Below, piece after piece: positions 9,923 to 20,700 of a stretch of DNA of 64,000 nt. Below the pieces are notes generated by a model, which was not told the DNA's origin, made no database searches, and saw only the letters and a list, made by a program, of their open reading frames with translations. The translations under genes and the position numbers were made by a program. The stretch covers positions 500,001 to 564,000 of the forward strand of contig WPIO01000117.1 in assembly GCA_009760855.2 (NCBI GenBank), read 5' to 3'. The stretch's first letter is position 1. Each line of letters starts with the position of its first letter. The DNA comes from Cristatella mucedo (lineage: Eukaryota > Bryozoa > Phylactolaemata > Cristatellidae).

Positions 9923-10841
9923 GCGGCGCTGAGAGCTTCGCTGCCGCGAATGCCGGCCGATGCCGCGCCAGCGTCTGCGGCGGCGGCATGCACCCGTCCT
10001 CGTATGTCGCCTGAGCGTCCGGCGCGCCCCCACTGCAAGTGCAGGGGCGGCGGCGGGAAAGAGAGACAGTATTTACAATGAGGGGCTCACCGGATGGGCG
10101 GACGGCCAGACCGCGGGAGGGCGCGCTTAGCGCCTCTCTAATCGTACGCGTCGTCCGGGCGACGACGCCGGGCGGAAACGGCTTGCGGTTAGCCTCTGAC
10201 ACCACTGCTGGGCGAGTCGTTCCGAGCGAGAGCGCTGCACGTTTGTCGGTGGATTAAGAACGCGAAGCGGCGGCGGACGCCGTCGCGCTCGGCCGGGTAG
10301 CGCCGCTGGCGGGACGGCGGCGGCGGCGGCGGCGCTGAGTGACTGGCGTCCTTCGACGCGGACGTCGCACCGAGCGGCATCGCTTCCAGCGGTCGGTCGC
10401 CCGGCGCGATGGCGGCACCCGATCGGCCGCAGCCGCCGACTCTCTGGGCCACCGAATGGGCGGGGCGTGGGCGGGGCAGTTCAGCGCCACCCGGAGAGAG
10501 AACGCCTGTCTGTCGTCGTCCGATTGCGGCTGGCTTGAGGAGTCAGAAAAATGCCAACGGACCATTTCCATGGCATTTCCAGCTCAGCCCGGAAGTCTGC
10601 GCTGGCTGGCTGCTCGGGAGCTGAACCCGACATTGCCACCGACGACGCAGAAGGAGACTGGCCAGCCAGAAACTGACGGGCTAGCGAAAAGTATAGAGGA
10701 ATAGCTTCCGGATGGCGAGAGGTGTCCCGTTTGTCTTCTCGCGGCCTTCCGCCGCGGTCGCTCAGCGGATAGCCCGCTGCCGGTTTCCGGCTCTAAACGC
10801 TCGCCTTCCTTCGTCGCTGTCGCTGAGTTATCAGTGCGAGC
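9921..10841. other. GC-rich, CpG-rich DNA; no gene recognised
   Basis: GGC/GCC triplet clusters at 9921-10000 and 10300-10340. Several open frames of 70-120 codons overlap on both strands, as expected by chance at this GC content. No splice-supported or domain-bearing frame seen. Confidence 0.5.
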
Positions 10842-11020
10842 GACACGAGTAGATATTCAGTCCTCGCTGTCACGACACGAGTAGATATTCAGTCCTCGCT
10901 GTCACGACACGAGTAGATATTCAGTCCTCGCTGTCACGACACGAGTAGATATTCAGTCCTCGCTGTCACGACACGAGTAGATATTCAGTCCTCGCTGTCA
11001 CGACACGAGTAGATATTCAG
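10842..11020. repeat. 32-bp perfect minisatellite, 5.6 copies
   Basis: Unit starts GACACGAGTAGATATTCAGT and ends CCTCGCTGTCAC, period 32, copies starting at 10842, 10874, 10906, 10938, 10970 and 11002 (last partial). No differences between copies. There is no spacer, so it is not CRISPR-like. Confidence 0.98.
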
Positions 11021-11164
11021 TTGCTGTATCGGTTTGCCGCTACGGCGCTACGGCCAAGCCCCGAGCTGGCGCTTTCACGCTCAGCAGTAGCTGATACAGA
11101 ACGCGATGTACTTCCGCCCTGAGCTATTTGATAAAAGACGCTGCTGCGTACTCATCTGGTGCGT

Positions 11165-11345
11165 CTTTTCCAGCCGTCCTGCATTTGCTGTTTTCTCGAT
11201 ACTCACTTCATCAACCGCCCTGTTGACTCAGGTATTCTTATCGCGTTCTCTTTGTGGCATGAAATGAATTCTGTTGACTATTGCACGCGCACCGAAAGCC
11301 GATTAGGCTGTGAGTGCGCTATAAATAGAAAATTCTCTAGTGTCG
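11165..11345 (+). repeat. Repeat family 3, copy 1 (unclassified)
   Basis: About 165 bp alignable to 46172-46340. The best shared part is TCTCTTTG, then ACCGAAAGCCG-TTAGGC, then TGTGAGTGCGCTA. The end (GCGCTATAAATAG) resembles a retroelement tail, so this may be the 3' end of a separate LINE or SINE. Confidence 0.6.
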
Positions 11346-11523
11346 CAGCCTGCCCTCCCACTTAGAGGCTCCGTTGGGTAGCGGACGCACGCTGCCTACA
11401 GTAAATACAGTACTGGCAGTACATGCAGGTACTCGGCGCTTCGAACCACAGAGGAGTATTTTGCTCTTAAAGAGGCCTCACAAAGCCTCAGCCGTGAACG
11501 CCCCGCTTGCGGCAGGCAATAGA

Positions 11524-11668
11524 GCTGGTTTGGCGCAGCGGTTGAGGTGCTCGCCCCAACCAAGGTCTGGCTGAGGTCATGGGCTCGAGCCCCGAGGCAT
11601 GTGTGAAGCGCCTGAATAGAGATTAAGTTTTCTTGGGGCGCTATATAAGTGAATTGTATTTATATTTA
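11524..11668 (+). mobile_element. SINE-A, short subtype
   Basis: Head GCTGGTTTGGCGCAGCGGTT, AGGTGCTC A-box region, B box GGTCATGGGCTCGAGCCCC, tail AAGCGCCTGAATAGAGATTA ... GGGGCGCTATATAAGTGAAT, then TTTATATTT. Nearly full length. Lacks the extra ATTTGATG segment of the long subtype. Confidence 0.9.
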
Positions 11669-11671
11669 GAG

Positions 11672-11765
11672 GACTGCCTGTCTGCTGCAGGACTCAAACC
11701 CACGTGACCCGGGTCGCGACGACCCGTGAGCGCTTTACCTCCGGGCTAAGACCCATGGGCTGCTG
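11672..11765 (-). repeat. tRNA-like SINE head, minus strand
   Basis: Minus strand reads TCTTAGCCCGGAGGTAAAGC then GGGTTTGAGTCCTGCAG, the A- and B-box region of SINE-B. No SINE-B tail follows. It could be a 3'-truncated SINE-B or a tRNA pseudogene; an intact tRNA fold is not evident. Confidence 0.5.
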
Positions 11766-11821
11766 TCAGTGCAGTTCGCCGGTATGGTAGCGGTAAGGTT
11801 TCTGATAAACAGTCGATAGCA

Positions 11822-11911
11822 TTATTTATAAATTCATAATTACTTTAATTTATTATTTTATTTATAAATTCATAATTATATTTAATTTATTATAAATTCA
11901 TAATAATTTCA
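11822..11911. repeat. AT-rich imperfect tandem repeat
   Basis: About 2.5 copies of an AT unit containing TTTATAAATTCATAATTA. No gene content. Confidence 0.85.
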
Positions 11912-12085
11912 TTTCCATCAATAGTGAGGAGCGAAAGTCTCCGAGAATAGAGTAGCTTCTCTTCTGCCTTCCTCTACCGCTGCGGCGACCCTGCGGTGAC
12001 CCTGCTCTCTCCGTAGAATAAGTAAGCCAATCTTCTGTTAAGTAGAATAAGTAAGACCAAGTAAGGTAGAATAAACAAATCTTAC

Positions 12086-12255
12086 CTGATTTAACAGCCT
12101 CATTTGCACAGCGTCAGAAGGCCTTGTCCGCTACCGCCACCACCACTTGCAGTTGGCAATAAAGGATCGCCCAAATGTAGGTAATGTAGGTTTCGAACCC
12201 GCGACATCGGTCGTGAAGAGCGAGCACCTTACCGCCCGGGCTACCACGACCCTGC
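12086..12255 (-). mobile_element. SINE-B
   Basis: Minus strand carries TAGCCCGGGCGGTAAGGTGC, the B-box region GTCGCGGGTTCGAAACC, AACTGCAAGTGGTGGTGGCG and the AAGGCCTTCTG ... AAATGAGGCTGTTAAATCAG tail. Same layout as the copy at 50.45 kb. Confidence 0.85.
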
Positions 12256-12504
12256 GAATAAGTGAGCGTGTCGCCGGAGCCACGTACGCAGAGGTCAGAG
12301 GCCGGGTGCCTCTTACTCGCCACCGGCCTCCGATCTTATTGAATAATCTCGTGTAAAACCTTGATGATAGTAGGCATAGCTTTAGCTGGAAAGAGTTAAT
12401 TTTTTTCACCTTTAAATCGGACAATGTAATGTTGAAGTTAACTTAGCTCTTGAAGTTCGTGAATTTCGTGATGAGACGATCGAAAATGTGCGAAATGTGC
12501 TTAC

Positions 12505-12594
12505 TCACCATTCATCAATTGCGTCTATCCCTCTGCAGCAAATGTAAAGCGCCTAGAAAGAGATCGAGTTCTCTGAGGGCGCTCTATCAAGTAC

Positions 12595-12625
<31 letters not shown>
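12505..12625 (+). mobile_element. LINE 3' end only
   Basis: Last part of the LINE 3' UTR: CTGCAGCAAATGTAAAGCGC, hairpin CCTAGAAAGAGATCGAGTTC, TCTGAGGGCGCTCTATCAAG, then (ATT)8-9. Everything upstream is missing, the extreme of 5' truncation. Confidence 0.85.
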
Positions 12626-12626
<1 letters not shown>

Positions 12627-12882
12627 ACATTGTACATCCATTTTGTATCCATTTTGTACATCCATTGTACATGCACATTCCATTTTTTTGTTGGACTTGA
12701 TTAGTTATCTCGCGATGTAGCTAGGCGGAGAGCATGAAGAAAAATTCTGGTTACATCAACCGTTTATCGGATGCGACTAAAAAGTTTCGTCTCACGCGCC
12801 GCAAAGGACGACGACGAGTGGACTACAAAGGATTGAGGTCTAATACATAATATATATATTATATATTATAAATAAATAAATA

Positions 12883-12905
12883 CACACACACACACACACA
12901 CACAT

Positions 12906-12957
<52 letters not shown>
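12883..12957. repeat. (CA)n followed by (TA)n
   Basis: ACACAC then a pure TA run of about 48 bp. Confidence 0.97.
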
Positions 12958-12959
<2 letters not shown>

Positions 12960-14522
12960 TATCTTTGTCCACAAACATCAATGTTGTTGCATGAATCGTG
13001 ATCGCGAAAGTTGCCATGGCAGAGTGCGGCCGCCAGTTGAAAAGACAAGATTAGGAATTTGGCAGAGCTGATAGAAGTAGCGCGCTATGGAAGTAGGTTG
13101 AAATGCAATGGAGCCAAGAGGCTTGCCAAGGACACATTGGAGTAGCGCAGCTAGGCGTGATCGAACCGGGACAAAAGCTCTAGTGTCGCAATTAGCGGAG
13201 CGTGCGACTGATGAGACTCAGAGACGCTGAGTGAGTACGGATCGCCCGAGTGGAGGATAAAGTGAAAGTCCATTCTAAATCGCCATTTATCTAGCGGTCG
13301 AAGAGCCTTTGCGGCTATCGCTCCGCGCACAGAGGGCAATTCAGCATCTCCGGCCGCCGGAGGGCTCGGACCCTCTGCTCGGATCGTGCAATGGAGGCCC
13401 GAACCGCATCCCAGCGCTTAGCTAAGACGTTGCGTGCGATTTCGTAAGCGCATCGTGAGATTGGAAAGCGTGACGCGAAAGCCTCCTTTGCGAGGTCTTA
13501 GCCGAGCCAGTGAAAACTTCGCGACTCGCCACTACGTGGATAATTTGCAGTGGTAAACGGAGCCCTCGATCGCCATTTGGTCCGGTACCCATGCACAATC
13601 CTTTACTAAAGCGAGCCGGCCTTGAATCGTGCAGAAGCAGAAGGTCGTCGGACCACCCACATCCATATCCATACCCAGATTGCCCCGCTCTTGCCAGAGA
13701 CGCTGTCTCAGATCGCGACGACGATGCGGCGGCTGACGTCACGCCGTCAGCCGCCGCCGGCTTCTTCTTCAGCTCGCGCTCGCTCGATCGCGCGGTGGCG
13801 TCGACGCTCGATTGAGATTTGACGGCATTTGGGAGTTTCGATTTAATTTTTGAAGGCCCGTCGTCCCGATGCCCGATCCGACGCCCGAGTCTGGCCGACC
13901 CTACCGAAACTCGGCAGATCGGAAGTCAGCGAAAAAACTCCGCGAATTTGACTGCGCAAGAACTGCGGGCGGATTCGGGCGTTTGAACTCCTAAACTCGC
14001 ACCAATAAGTGGAACTTTTTTTTTATTAGCCCAATACTCACCCACGCGCCTCCATAAGATCACAGACGCCACCCACGCTCACCCAGTTACCGTGGGTACA
14101 GGTGGGTATGGGACGCGGGTATGGGCACCCGGTTGGGGGGCTCTGATGGTAAATGCTGCTCTGTGGCGCCGGTATAAGTGAGCTGAAAAGTTCTGACGCG
14201 CAGGATTCTTCGTCGTCCGAGAGTATTAGAGACTGGCAAGAAAGCTGAAAGCAGCCGCATCTGCAGTCGGTTGAAGACTCGCTTTCGCCCCAGTACGATT
14301 GGCGAACGACCGCAGTGCTAAATTACATTGATAGGGTAATGGGCAATGCCCGCCAGTGTTCGTGACGCGTCTCGCCAAGTAATAGCGCAAAGCTACGAGG
14401 AATACCCGATTTCTCGGCTAGACAGACTTTTCCAGCGAAATCGAAGGCCGAGCGTCTGTCGTAGCACAATCGGCGGCTGCAGCAGCAGTCAGCGCGCCTC
14501 CGATAGCACCGGCGCCAAGCAG

Positions 14523-14525
<3 letters not shown>
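12958..14525. other. Stretch without recognised gene
   Basis: GC-rich at 13.1-13.8 kb. Frames near 13.4-13.8 kb on both strands show no domain. A TATAAG-like string occurs at 14,171 but no associated frame was found. Confidence 0.4.
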
Positions 14526-14557
<32 letters not shown>

Positions 14558-14699
14558 GAAAGAAGGAGAGAGAGTGACAGAGGGAGAGAGTGAAAGAGGG
14601 AAGGAGAGCGAGAGAGAGAGAGAGTGAAAGAGGGAGAAAGTGGAAGAGGGAAAAAGAGAGAGAGAGTGAACGAGGGAAAGAGAGGGAGAGAGTGAAAGA

Positions 14700-14773
<74 letters not shown>

Positions 14774-14775
14774 TT

Positions 14776-14815
<40 letters not shown>

Positions 14816-14819
14816 GGGA

Positions 14820-14876
<57 letters not shown>

Positions 14877-14878
14877 GG
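14526..14878. repeat. Long imperfect (GA)n array
   Basis: About 350 bp of GA with GTGA, GGGA and GATA interruptions, purines on plus. It includes (GATA)n at 14,732-14,744 and 14,774-14,784. Ser/Leu- and Arg/Glu-repeat frames across it are artefacts. Confidence 0.97.
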
Positions 14879-14879
14879 A

Positions 14880-16235
14880 AGCAACGAAAAGGTGAAGGAC
14901 AAAGTGAGGCTGGAAAAGGAGGCGTCGTGATCGGCCGCCGCAGATTTGACCGGTGGCTGGATGAGGGCCGCGGTGGTAGCTAGTCTCCGTGGGAGGCGCG
15001 CAGAGCGGAACAGCTTCGTTTGCGCGAGGAACAGGATGATGCTGCGGCTATTATGGGCCACTTCCTGATCGGATCTGATCATATCTGGTGGCCACTTCCG
15101 CATCTCAGGAACTATGCGATCTCTGACCGTTCGATTTGAGCGACATTTGAGCTCTGATGCGGACTCGAGGCCAGCGACTGCGAAAGCGTGCCAGAGGCAG
15201 CCCGACGTCAACATGCGCGAGTGGTCGTCTCGTCGTTTGGTGCCAGAGACGCACCGCGGGCCCAGCCATCGAGGCCGAGCGCGAGGTGCCGGCTCCGGCT
15301 GGCGTTTTGCACCACCGATGTGCGATAGCAAATTCAGTAGCCGCGCTGCTGCTGCCGCCGCCGCCGCCTGAGCCCCGCCCTCCGAGCTCGGACTGGGTTC
15401 TATAGGAAATGACGTCGCGGCGGATCTACTCGCATCGTGATCTACCGCGACGGGCCGATCGTGGCTACGATCTCAGCGAGAGGGATTGACCGATCGCCGG
15501 CTCCGGAACCGCTGCCACCCGACCGAGACGAGAGGTCGCGTGGAGATGAAGCCGAGCGAAAAAATCTGCTGCGCATTCCACCGAGCAGGCGAACCGGGCC
15601 TGCGAGCGGGCGCTTGCGTCGCCGTCGGCTCGCGCTCGCCGCGCGTCGTCCTACAGTCGACGTCGGCAGTGACTCCGTCGTCGACGCGAGCAGTCAGAAG
15701 TGTGCGAAGCGCCGCTGCGCGCCCGGTCGACGCGCGAATTCAAGGCGAGCAGTCGCTGGCGAGGCGCTTGGTTGCTGCCGCGCACGCTCAGTCGCCGAGC
15801 CGACGAGCGCCGCCGAGTAGTCGCGGCGCGCCACGAGCGTCCGGTCGCATCCGGACTCGGAGCCGATGCTAAAAGCGGCGCGACGGCGACCGACGGTTAC
15901 CGCGACTCGCAGGATGCGACGCCGATGACGACGACAGCGCGCGCGAGGAAGCGACTGCGCGCGTCGTGGTTGCGACGCGCGCAGTCGCCAGACGCGACGG
16001 GCGTAGCGTGCGCGCTGGAAGCTCAAGGGCGGTCAAGGTCCTCCGGTCGGTCCATCCGCCGGCTTCGGAAGAATCCGTCCGCGGCGGATGCGCCGACGCA
16101 GCGAAAGTCGGCCGCGCCCGGCGCCAGCGGGGCTCTCGGCCTCGCGGCCTTCCGGCTGCGGGTGGATGTGAGTGCGGCTGCGGCGGCGGCACGCCTTCAG
16201 CCGCTGGCCTCCGGGAGACTTTGCTCCGCCGCCTG
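14880..16235. other. GC-rich, CpG-island-like DNA; no gene recognised
   Basis: Very CpG-rich, especially 15.4-16.2 kb, ending in a sharp switch to AT-rich DNA (TTATTATTTATTATTGTA) at 16,240. Overlapping frames in several registers are composition effects. No splice-flanked exon with a known domain was found. Confidence 0.5.
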
Positions 16236-16475
16236 ACGGTTTATTATTTATTATTGTATTATTTATTTATTATATTATCTACTATTAATAAAGCCGGACG
16301 GACAGCGGCGAGTTCATCGAGCGCCCAATGTCGCTTGACAGCGAGAGCATCGAGAGCACTCGTTTGGCCCGAACGTCATCGCTCGTTCGATGTTGGTTCT
16401 CGGACCGGCGACCGGGGCGTGATTACATGATTGGATAATCCGTTATATGGTTATATATATAATGGTGTTATACGG

Positions 16476-16506
<31 letters not shown>

Positions 16507-16560
16507 GTTATAATACATGATGTATCTTATACAGTTATATAACGGTTATATGATTTTATA
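16236..16560. repeat. AT-rich tract and (TA)n with TTATA repeats
   Basis: TTATTA/TTATTT repeats at 16,240-16,290 and a TATATGGTTATATA-type array with pure (TA)n at 16,478-16,505. It lies between two GC-rich blocks. Confidence 0.85.
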
Positions 16561-17039
16561 TCCGTTCAGAAGGGGGCGGGATGGGATTACTTCTTTGCCG
16601 AGGGAGCAGTGACGCCGCTCGCCGCGCCGCCGCTCTGATGTTCCCTGCTGGCGCCTGCGCGGAGAGCGACGCAATGTCTTCGAGCGGAGAACCGTCGCTC
16701 TACGCGCAAAGGTAGGCTTTCGTAAACTACAGCCGCCGCCTACGGCGTCCAGATGGCTCTCCAGGCTCTCCACCTTTTCAGTGGGTGATCGACTCGCCGT
16801 ATAGGTCGCCTGTACACGAGCTGCCAATTCGCGCCCATCTCGCGATGAGTCTCGCTGCTGCGTCATCCTGCGCCCTCTGCGCCCGTCGCTGTGTCGTCCT
16901 GTTTGGCTAAGGCAGTCCTGTTTGCGGAAGTCGCTGGCGGACGTTAGTTATCAGCGACCGCTCATGCATGGAGAGGCGGTCAATTTCGAGCGCAAAATCG
17001 CTCTTAGATAGTCGGCGCCCGAAACGGCGCATGGCCTTC

Positions 17040-18140
17040 GGTGGTGGGGCGGCTAACGATTTGCAAGCGTCGCTCGCTACACTGTCATTTTAGCCGGTGC
17101 GCCCGGATGCAGTAGCCGCGATGCAGTAGCCGCGTGCAGCAGCCTAATTTTGGCCCCGCCGGCTGCGCGAGCTCTGTCGAGAGCGGGCACCCTACGTCCT
17201 GCGGCTGGCTTTTCGGCCCGTCCGCTGCCCGAATGGTCAAAACAGCTTCGGCATCCTGGTAGCCCCGAGAGTCGCCGGCCGTGCCAACGAAGGACGATCG
17301 ATGAAGATTGGCTCCTAATTTCGTCTCTCGCCAGCGTATCTACTGGCGTCGGCCGGGCGAGCTACGTCTACGTCTACGGGCGAGCGCGCGCGCGAGCCGG
17401 GCGAGCGAAGCGGCGAGCGCGATGGCGCCGCAGCGAGGCTATCGGGCACGCGAATCGGAAGCTGTGCCGTGCTTTGCGTCGACGGTCGATGAGTCGCTCT
17501 GCTCTCTCTCTGCGGACCTGCGACCGTCGCTCGCCCGCGTCGCCCGTATCTTCCTGTCGCCCGTATCTTATCGTCCATCGGCGGCGGCCAGGCGAGCGGC
17601 GATCGGCTGCCTCGAGCTGTCGCTGCCTCGAGCGCGCGAGCGAGCGCGCGCGGCATGTCCCGGAGAGAGTCAACACGAGTTCAACGCCCTGTCGCCAGCC
17701 AGCTCGATCGATCGTCGCCATCGCGGACCGCATTCCAGCGCCGTCCGCCCAGCTGCGCCCGCAGCTCTCTCTCCCTATCGGCCGCTCGCGGCGGCGGCGC
17801 CGCTTCGGCTTTCGCCTCTAATCGCCGCCGCCGCCGTCGCCGCCGTCGCCGCCACGCGCCGGCGATCGCCAAGCGCCCGCCCGTGGCTGCTGAGGCCGCC
17901 GCGGTCGCCCTTCGCCCGCGGGCGCCGGTCCTGCGGTCGCCCGTCCTTCGGCCGCTGCTCGCTGCAGCAGCCGGTTGGCATTCGATCGGGGTTCGCTCGC
18001 TCGATCGAGGCGTCGTTCCCGCCCGCGAGAGTCGCGCGCCGCCGCCGCCGGACGACGACGAAGCGGAAGCGGAAGCAGCAAGCGGCAAGAAGAAGCAGCG
18101 AAGCGCCGATATCGCGGCTTCCGTTTAGCAGCGCAGGTGA
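17040..18140 (+). other. CpG island; possible promoter and untranslated first exon
   Basis: The densest CpG block in the window. At 18,132-18,142 it contains GCGCAG|GTGAGAGCGG, a near-perfect splice donor on plus. A long open frame (17,308-18,273) runs through both island and donor and is Arg/Ala/Ser-rich without domains. A non-coding first exon of a plus-strand gene would explain the pattern, but no downstream exon was found. Confidence 0.25.
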
Positions 18141-18487
18141 GAGCGGATCGGGGACAGCTCGGGGGACGGCGGGGGGGGGGCGGGAAGTAGCAAGCGGCCA
18201 AGTTGTAAAAGAAAATGCTGCAGCGGATTCTGAGCTAAAGTCCTCCGTAGGGCCTCGAACGCAGAGCTCGTAGCGGCGGCGCTAGTCCTCGCCGACGCGT
18301 GACGCACGTGACCGGCGAAGCTGGTGTCTCGAAGCGCGGCCGCAGCGAGTCGCAGATGCAGCCCGGCTGCATGCATGGTACGCCAACGGCGTAGAAGATG
18401 GCGGCAGTAGAGAGCGCCCGCACTTTAATACAACGACTCCGTGTCGTTAGCGCGAAGCGTTTGATTCGATACGAATGAGAGAGAAAT

Positions 18488-18490
<3 letters not shown>

Positions 18491-18567
<77 letters not shown>

Positions 18568-18640
18568 CAGACAGACAGACCAGACAGACAGACCGACAGT
18601 CACACAGACAGGCAGACAGACAGACAGGCAGACAGACAAT
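18491..18640. repeat. (GA)n followed by (CAGA)n
   Basis: 72 bp of GA, purines on plus, passing into CAGACAGAC repeats that run to the start of a SINE-A at 18,649. Confidence 0.97.
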
Positions 18641-18648
18641 CAGAGAGG

Positions 18649-18788
18649 TGCTGGCTTGACCCAGTGGTTAAGGTGCTCTCCCCGACCACGGTCTGGGCGA
18701 GGTCGTGGGTCGAGCCCAGTGGCATGCGTAAAGCGCCTGAATTGGGATGAAGTTGCCTTAGGGCACTGTACAAATAAATTATATTTAT
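18649..18788 (+). mobile_element. SINE-A, short subtype
   Basis: Head CTGGCTTGACCCAGTGGTTA, AGGTGCTC, B-box region GGTCGTGGGTCGAGCCC (one base shorter than consensus), diverged tail AAAGCGCCTGAATTGGGATG ... CAAATAAATTATATTTA. Confidence 0.85.
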
Positions 18789-18945
18789 GCTTATTTAGAG
18801 AAAGAGACGGAATGAGGTGACCGTGCTCTCTGCGTAGCCTCAAGCAAGGCAGCGTCGACTCGTCCAACATCGACCAACGGGTAGCGGTGAAGTGCATATC
18901 GCCACCGCGGAAGCGGCGCCCTGCTGTCACAGCGATCCCGCTCAC

Positions 18946-19028
18946 TCTCTTTCCATTTCGCCGAGTTCACCCCTGCCGCCGCTGTTCTGACTGTCTGCTC
19001 CAGGGCGTTCCGGTTTTCTGCGGCTCGA
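18946..19028 (-). repeat. 83-bp inverted repeat, left arm
   Basis: Reverse complement of 19,529-19,612 with about 9 mismatches and one indel at most. Shared core in the right-arm direction: TCGAGCCGCAGAAAAC, GGAACGCCCTGGAGC, GTCAGAACAGC, GGCAGGGGTGA. Confidence 0.8.
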
Positions 19029-19528
19029 CTTGTCCCGCCTTCGGCTGTCTCGCCATTTCGCCCAGAGGTGCTGCATGCACGGCGCACGGGGTGAGCGTGG
19101 ACCACGGCGCGGCTGACAACCGGATATGCTTAGTGTTTCATTGGCTGCTCTCTCTCTCTCTCGCTTCCCGTTAGCTCGACCGACGTCGGACATCGCGCCT
19201 CAGCCGTCTTTATTCCGTTGCTCGAACGGCGCGGGCTGATGGGACGCGAGCGCCGTGTCGACTGCTTCGGCGACTCGACGAGCGGCGCGGGGCAGCTATC
19301 TCGCAGTTATATCATCTCTTTCGCGCGCGCTTATCGCAACGCGGCTGTTTAAGAGCGCCCGACCTTTGGCCCATGCGCCGGCCGCTTCACTATCACGACC
19401 GCCGCTGCTTCGGCTGCTTTGCCCTCCTTCCCGACCGCGTTCGCAACGTCCTCACCGAGCGCGCTCAAACCCGCCCGTGCGCTCGCTCGCGTACGCGCAC
19501 TCGCGCACGCGTCTTTCGGCGGGGCGCG

Positions 19529-19612
19529 TCGAGCCGCAGAAAACTGGAACGCCCTGGAGCCGACGGTCAGAACAGCAGCGGCAGGGGTGATCTCAGCGAA
19601 ATAGAAAGAAAG
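19529..19612 (+). repeat. 83-bp inverted repeat, right arm
   Basis: Partner of 18,946-19,028, 500 bp away. Both arms stay open in one frame (RAAEN-NALE-TVRTAAAG), but I recognise no protein. Likely two copies of an unclassified repeat. Confidence 0.8.
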
Positions 19613-19924
19613 ACGTCCTCCGTGAAAGGTGACGGATGTGAACGAGGCGGCTGTCGTTTGCCAGTCTGCCTCCGAGTCGTATCGCGGTGGGGCGACTGCG
19701 AAGAACCTCGGCTAACCCCTAGTTGCTGTAGGGCAACTCGTTTCCCTGCATGCGCGCACCTCGAAGTGATGGTGCTTACGAAGCCAACAACAACAACAAT
19801 AATAAGATATTTGCCCGATGCTCCGCAAATGCGCGGCCGCCGGCTACGCTCCGCCATTGCGATGGAAAGATTAGGAGCCCGAGTATTTGGTTGAGCACGG
19901 CATTAAAGTCGAAGTTATGTGAAA

Positions 19925-20700
19925 CAATAATAATAATAATGCACTTGATAAAGCGCCCTCCGAGAACTCAATCTCTTTCTAGGTGCTTTACATTTGCTGC
20001 AAAGGGAAACGCGATTTAATGGTGAGTAATATCATGCTTAATAAACAACACGAATAACATGGTTAGGGGTGACATGCACAGAGTCAGCATGCAAGTGTGA
20101 TTAGTGGCAGCATGCACAGTGTCAGCACGCATAAGCACACGAAGGACGAATCACAAGGACCCACTAAATGCTGTCCAAAATAGGTGTTTTTAAGTTCTTT
20201 TTAAATGTGGTCAATTCAGGGGATGCTCTGACGCAAGTCGGGAGTGAGTTCCAGGCTTTGGGAACATACGAACTAAATGCACGGTCTCCAAAGGATTTGA
20301 GGTTTGTACTGGGTGTTGGTATACTGTTGAATTCCAAAAAGCGGGTGGTACGATGCTTGGCCTGGTGGGGGAGTAGATCTGAGAGATAGGCTGGAGCCAA
20401 AGAATGAAGTGACCTAAAAGTGAGCGACAAAACCTAGAAGTCGATCCGTTGCTTGACTGGTAGCCAGTGCAGGGCGGCGAGAAGTGGTGATGATGCTGGC
20501 AGAGCCAATTTTGAGCGTTAGCCTTTCTAATTTACTGAATCACACTGGTTTTGCCCATAACTAGTAAGTTAGTTTGATCATCGTTTAGTTTTAGAAACTT
20601 TGCTGCTATCCGTGTGCGGATGTCATCAATGCATGCAGCCAGTGAGTTTAGAGAATTCGAGGTGCTCGAAGGCTGGGAAGGATCAAAGTGAAAGACGTTG
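19925..20700 (-). mobile_element. LINE B, CR1/L2-like, 5'-truncated
   Basis: Minus strand. The (ATT)n tail is at the left edge, then the hairpin, the 3' UTR with the 38-bp repeat, and the C-terminal reverse transcriptase region (IDF, SLTFRSLHSLAPAYLSDLLP, SSYVPKAWNSLPT). An internal deletion near 20,485 joins the HHFSP region directly to the SQNWLC equivalent of SKIGSAS. Upstream code (FDPSQPSSTSNSLNSLAACI, then DDIRT) continues to about 20,700. Confidence 0.85.

Noticed and set aside
10842-11020. Regular 32-bp direct repeats suggesting a CRISPR array
   Set aside because: Repeats are contiguous with no spacers, and the genome is clearly eukaryotic.
17308-18273. 321-codon plus-strand frame, the longest in the window
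   Set aside because: It lies in very CpG-rich DNA with equally long frames overlapping on both strands, is Arg/Ala/Ser-rich without any domain, and runs through a good splice donor into a G-run.
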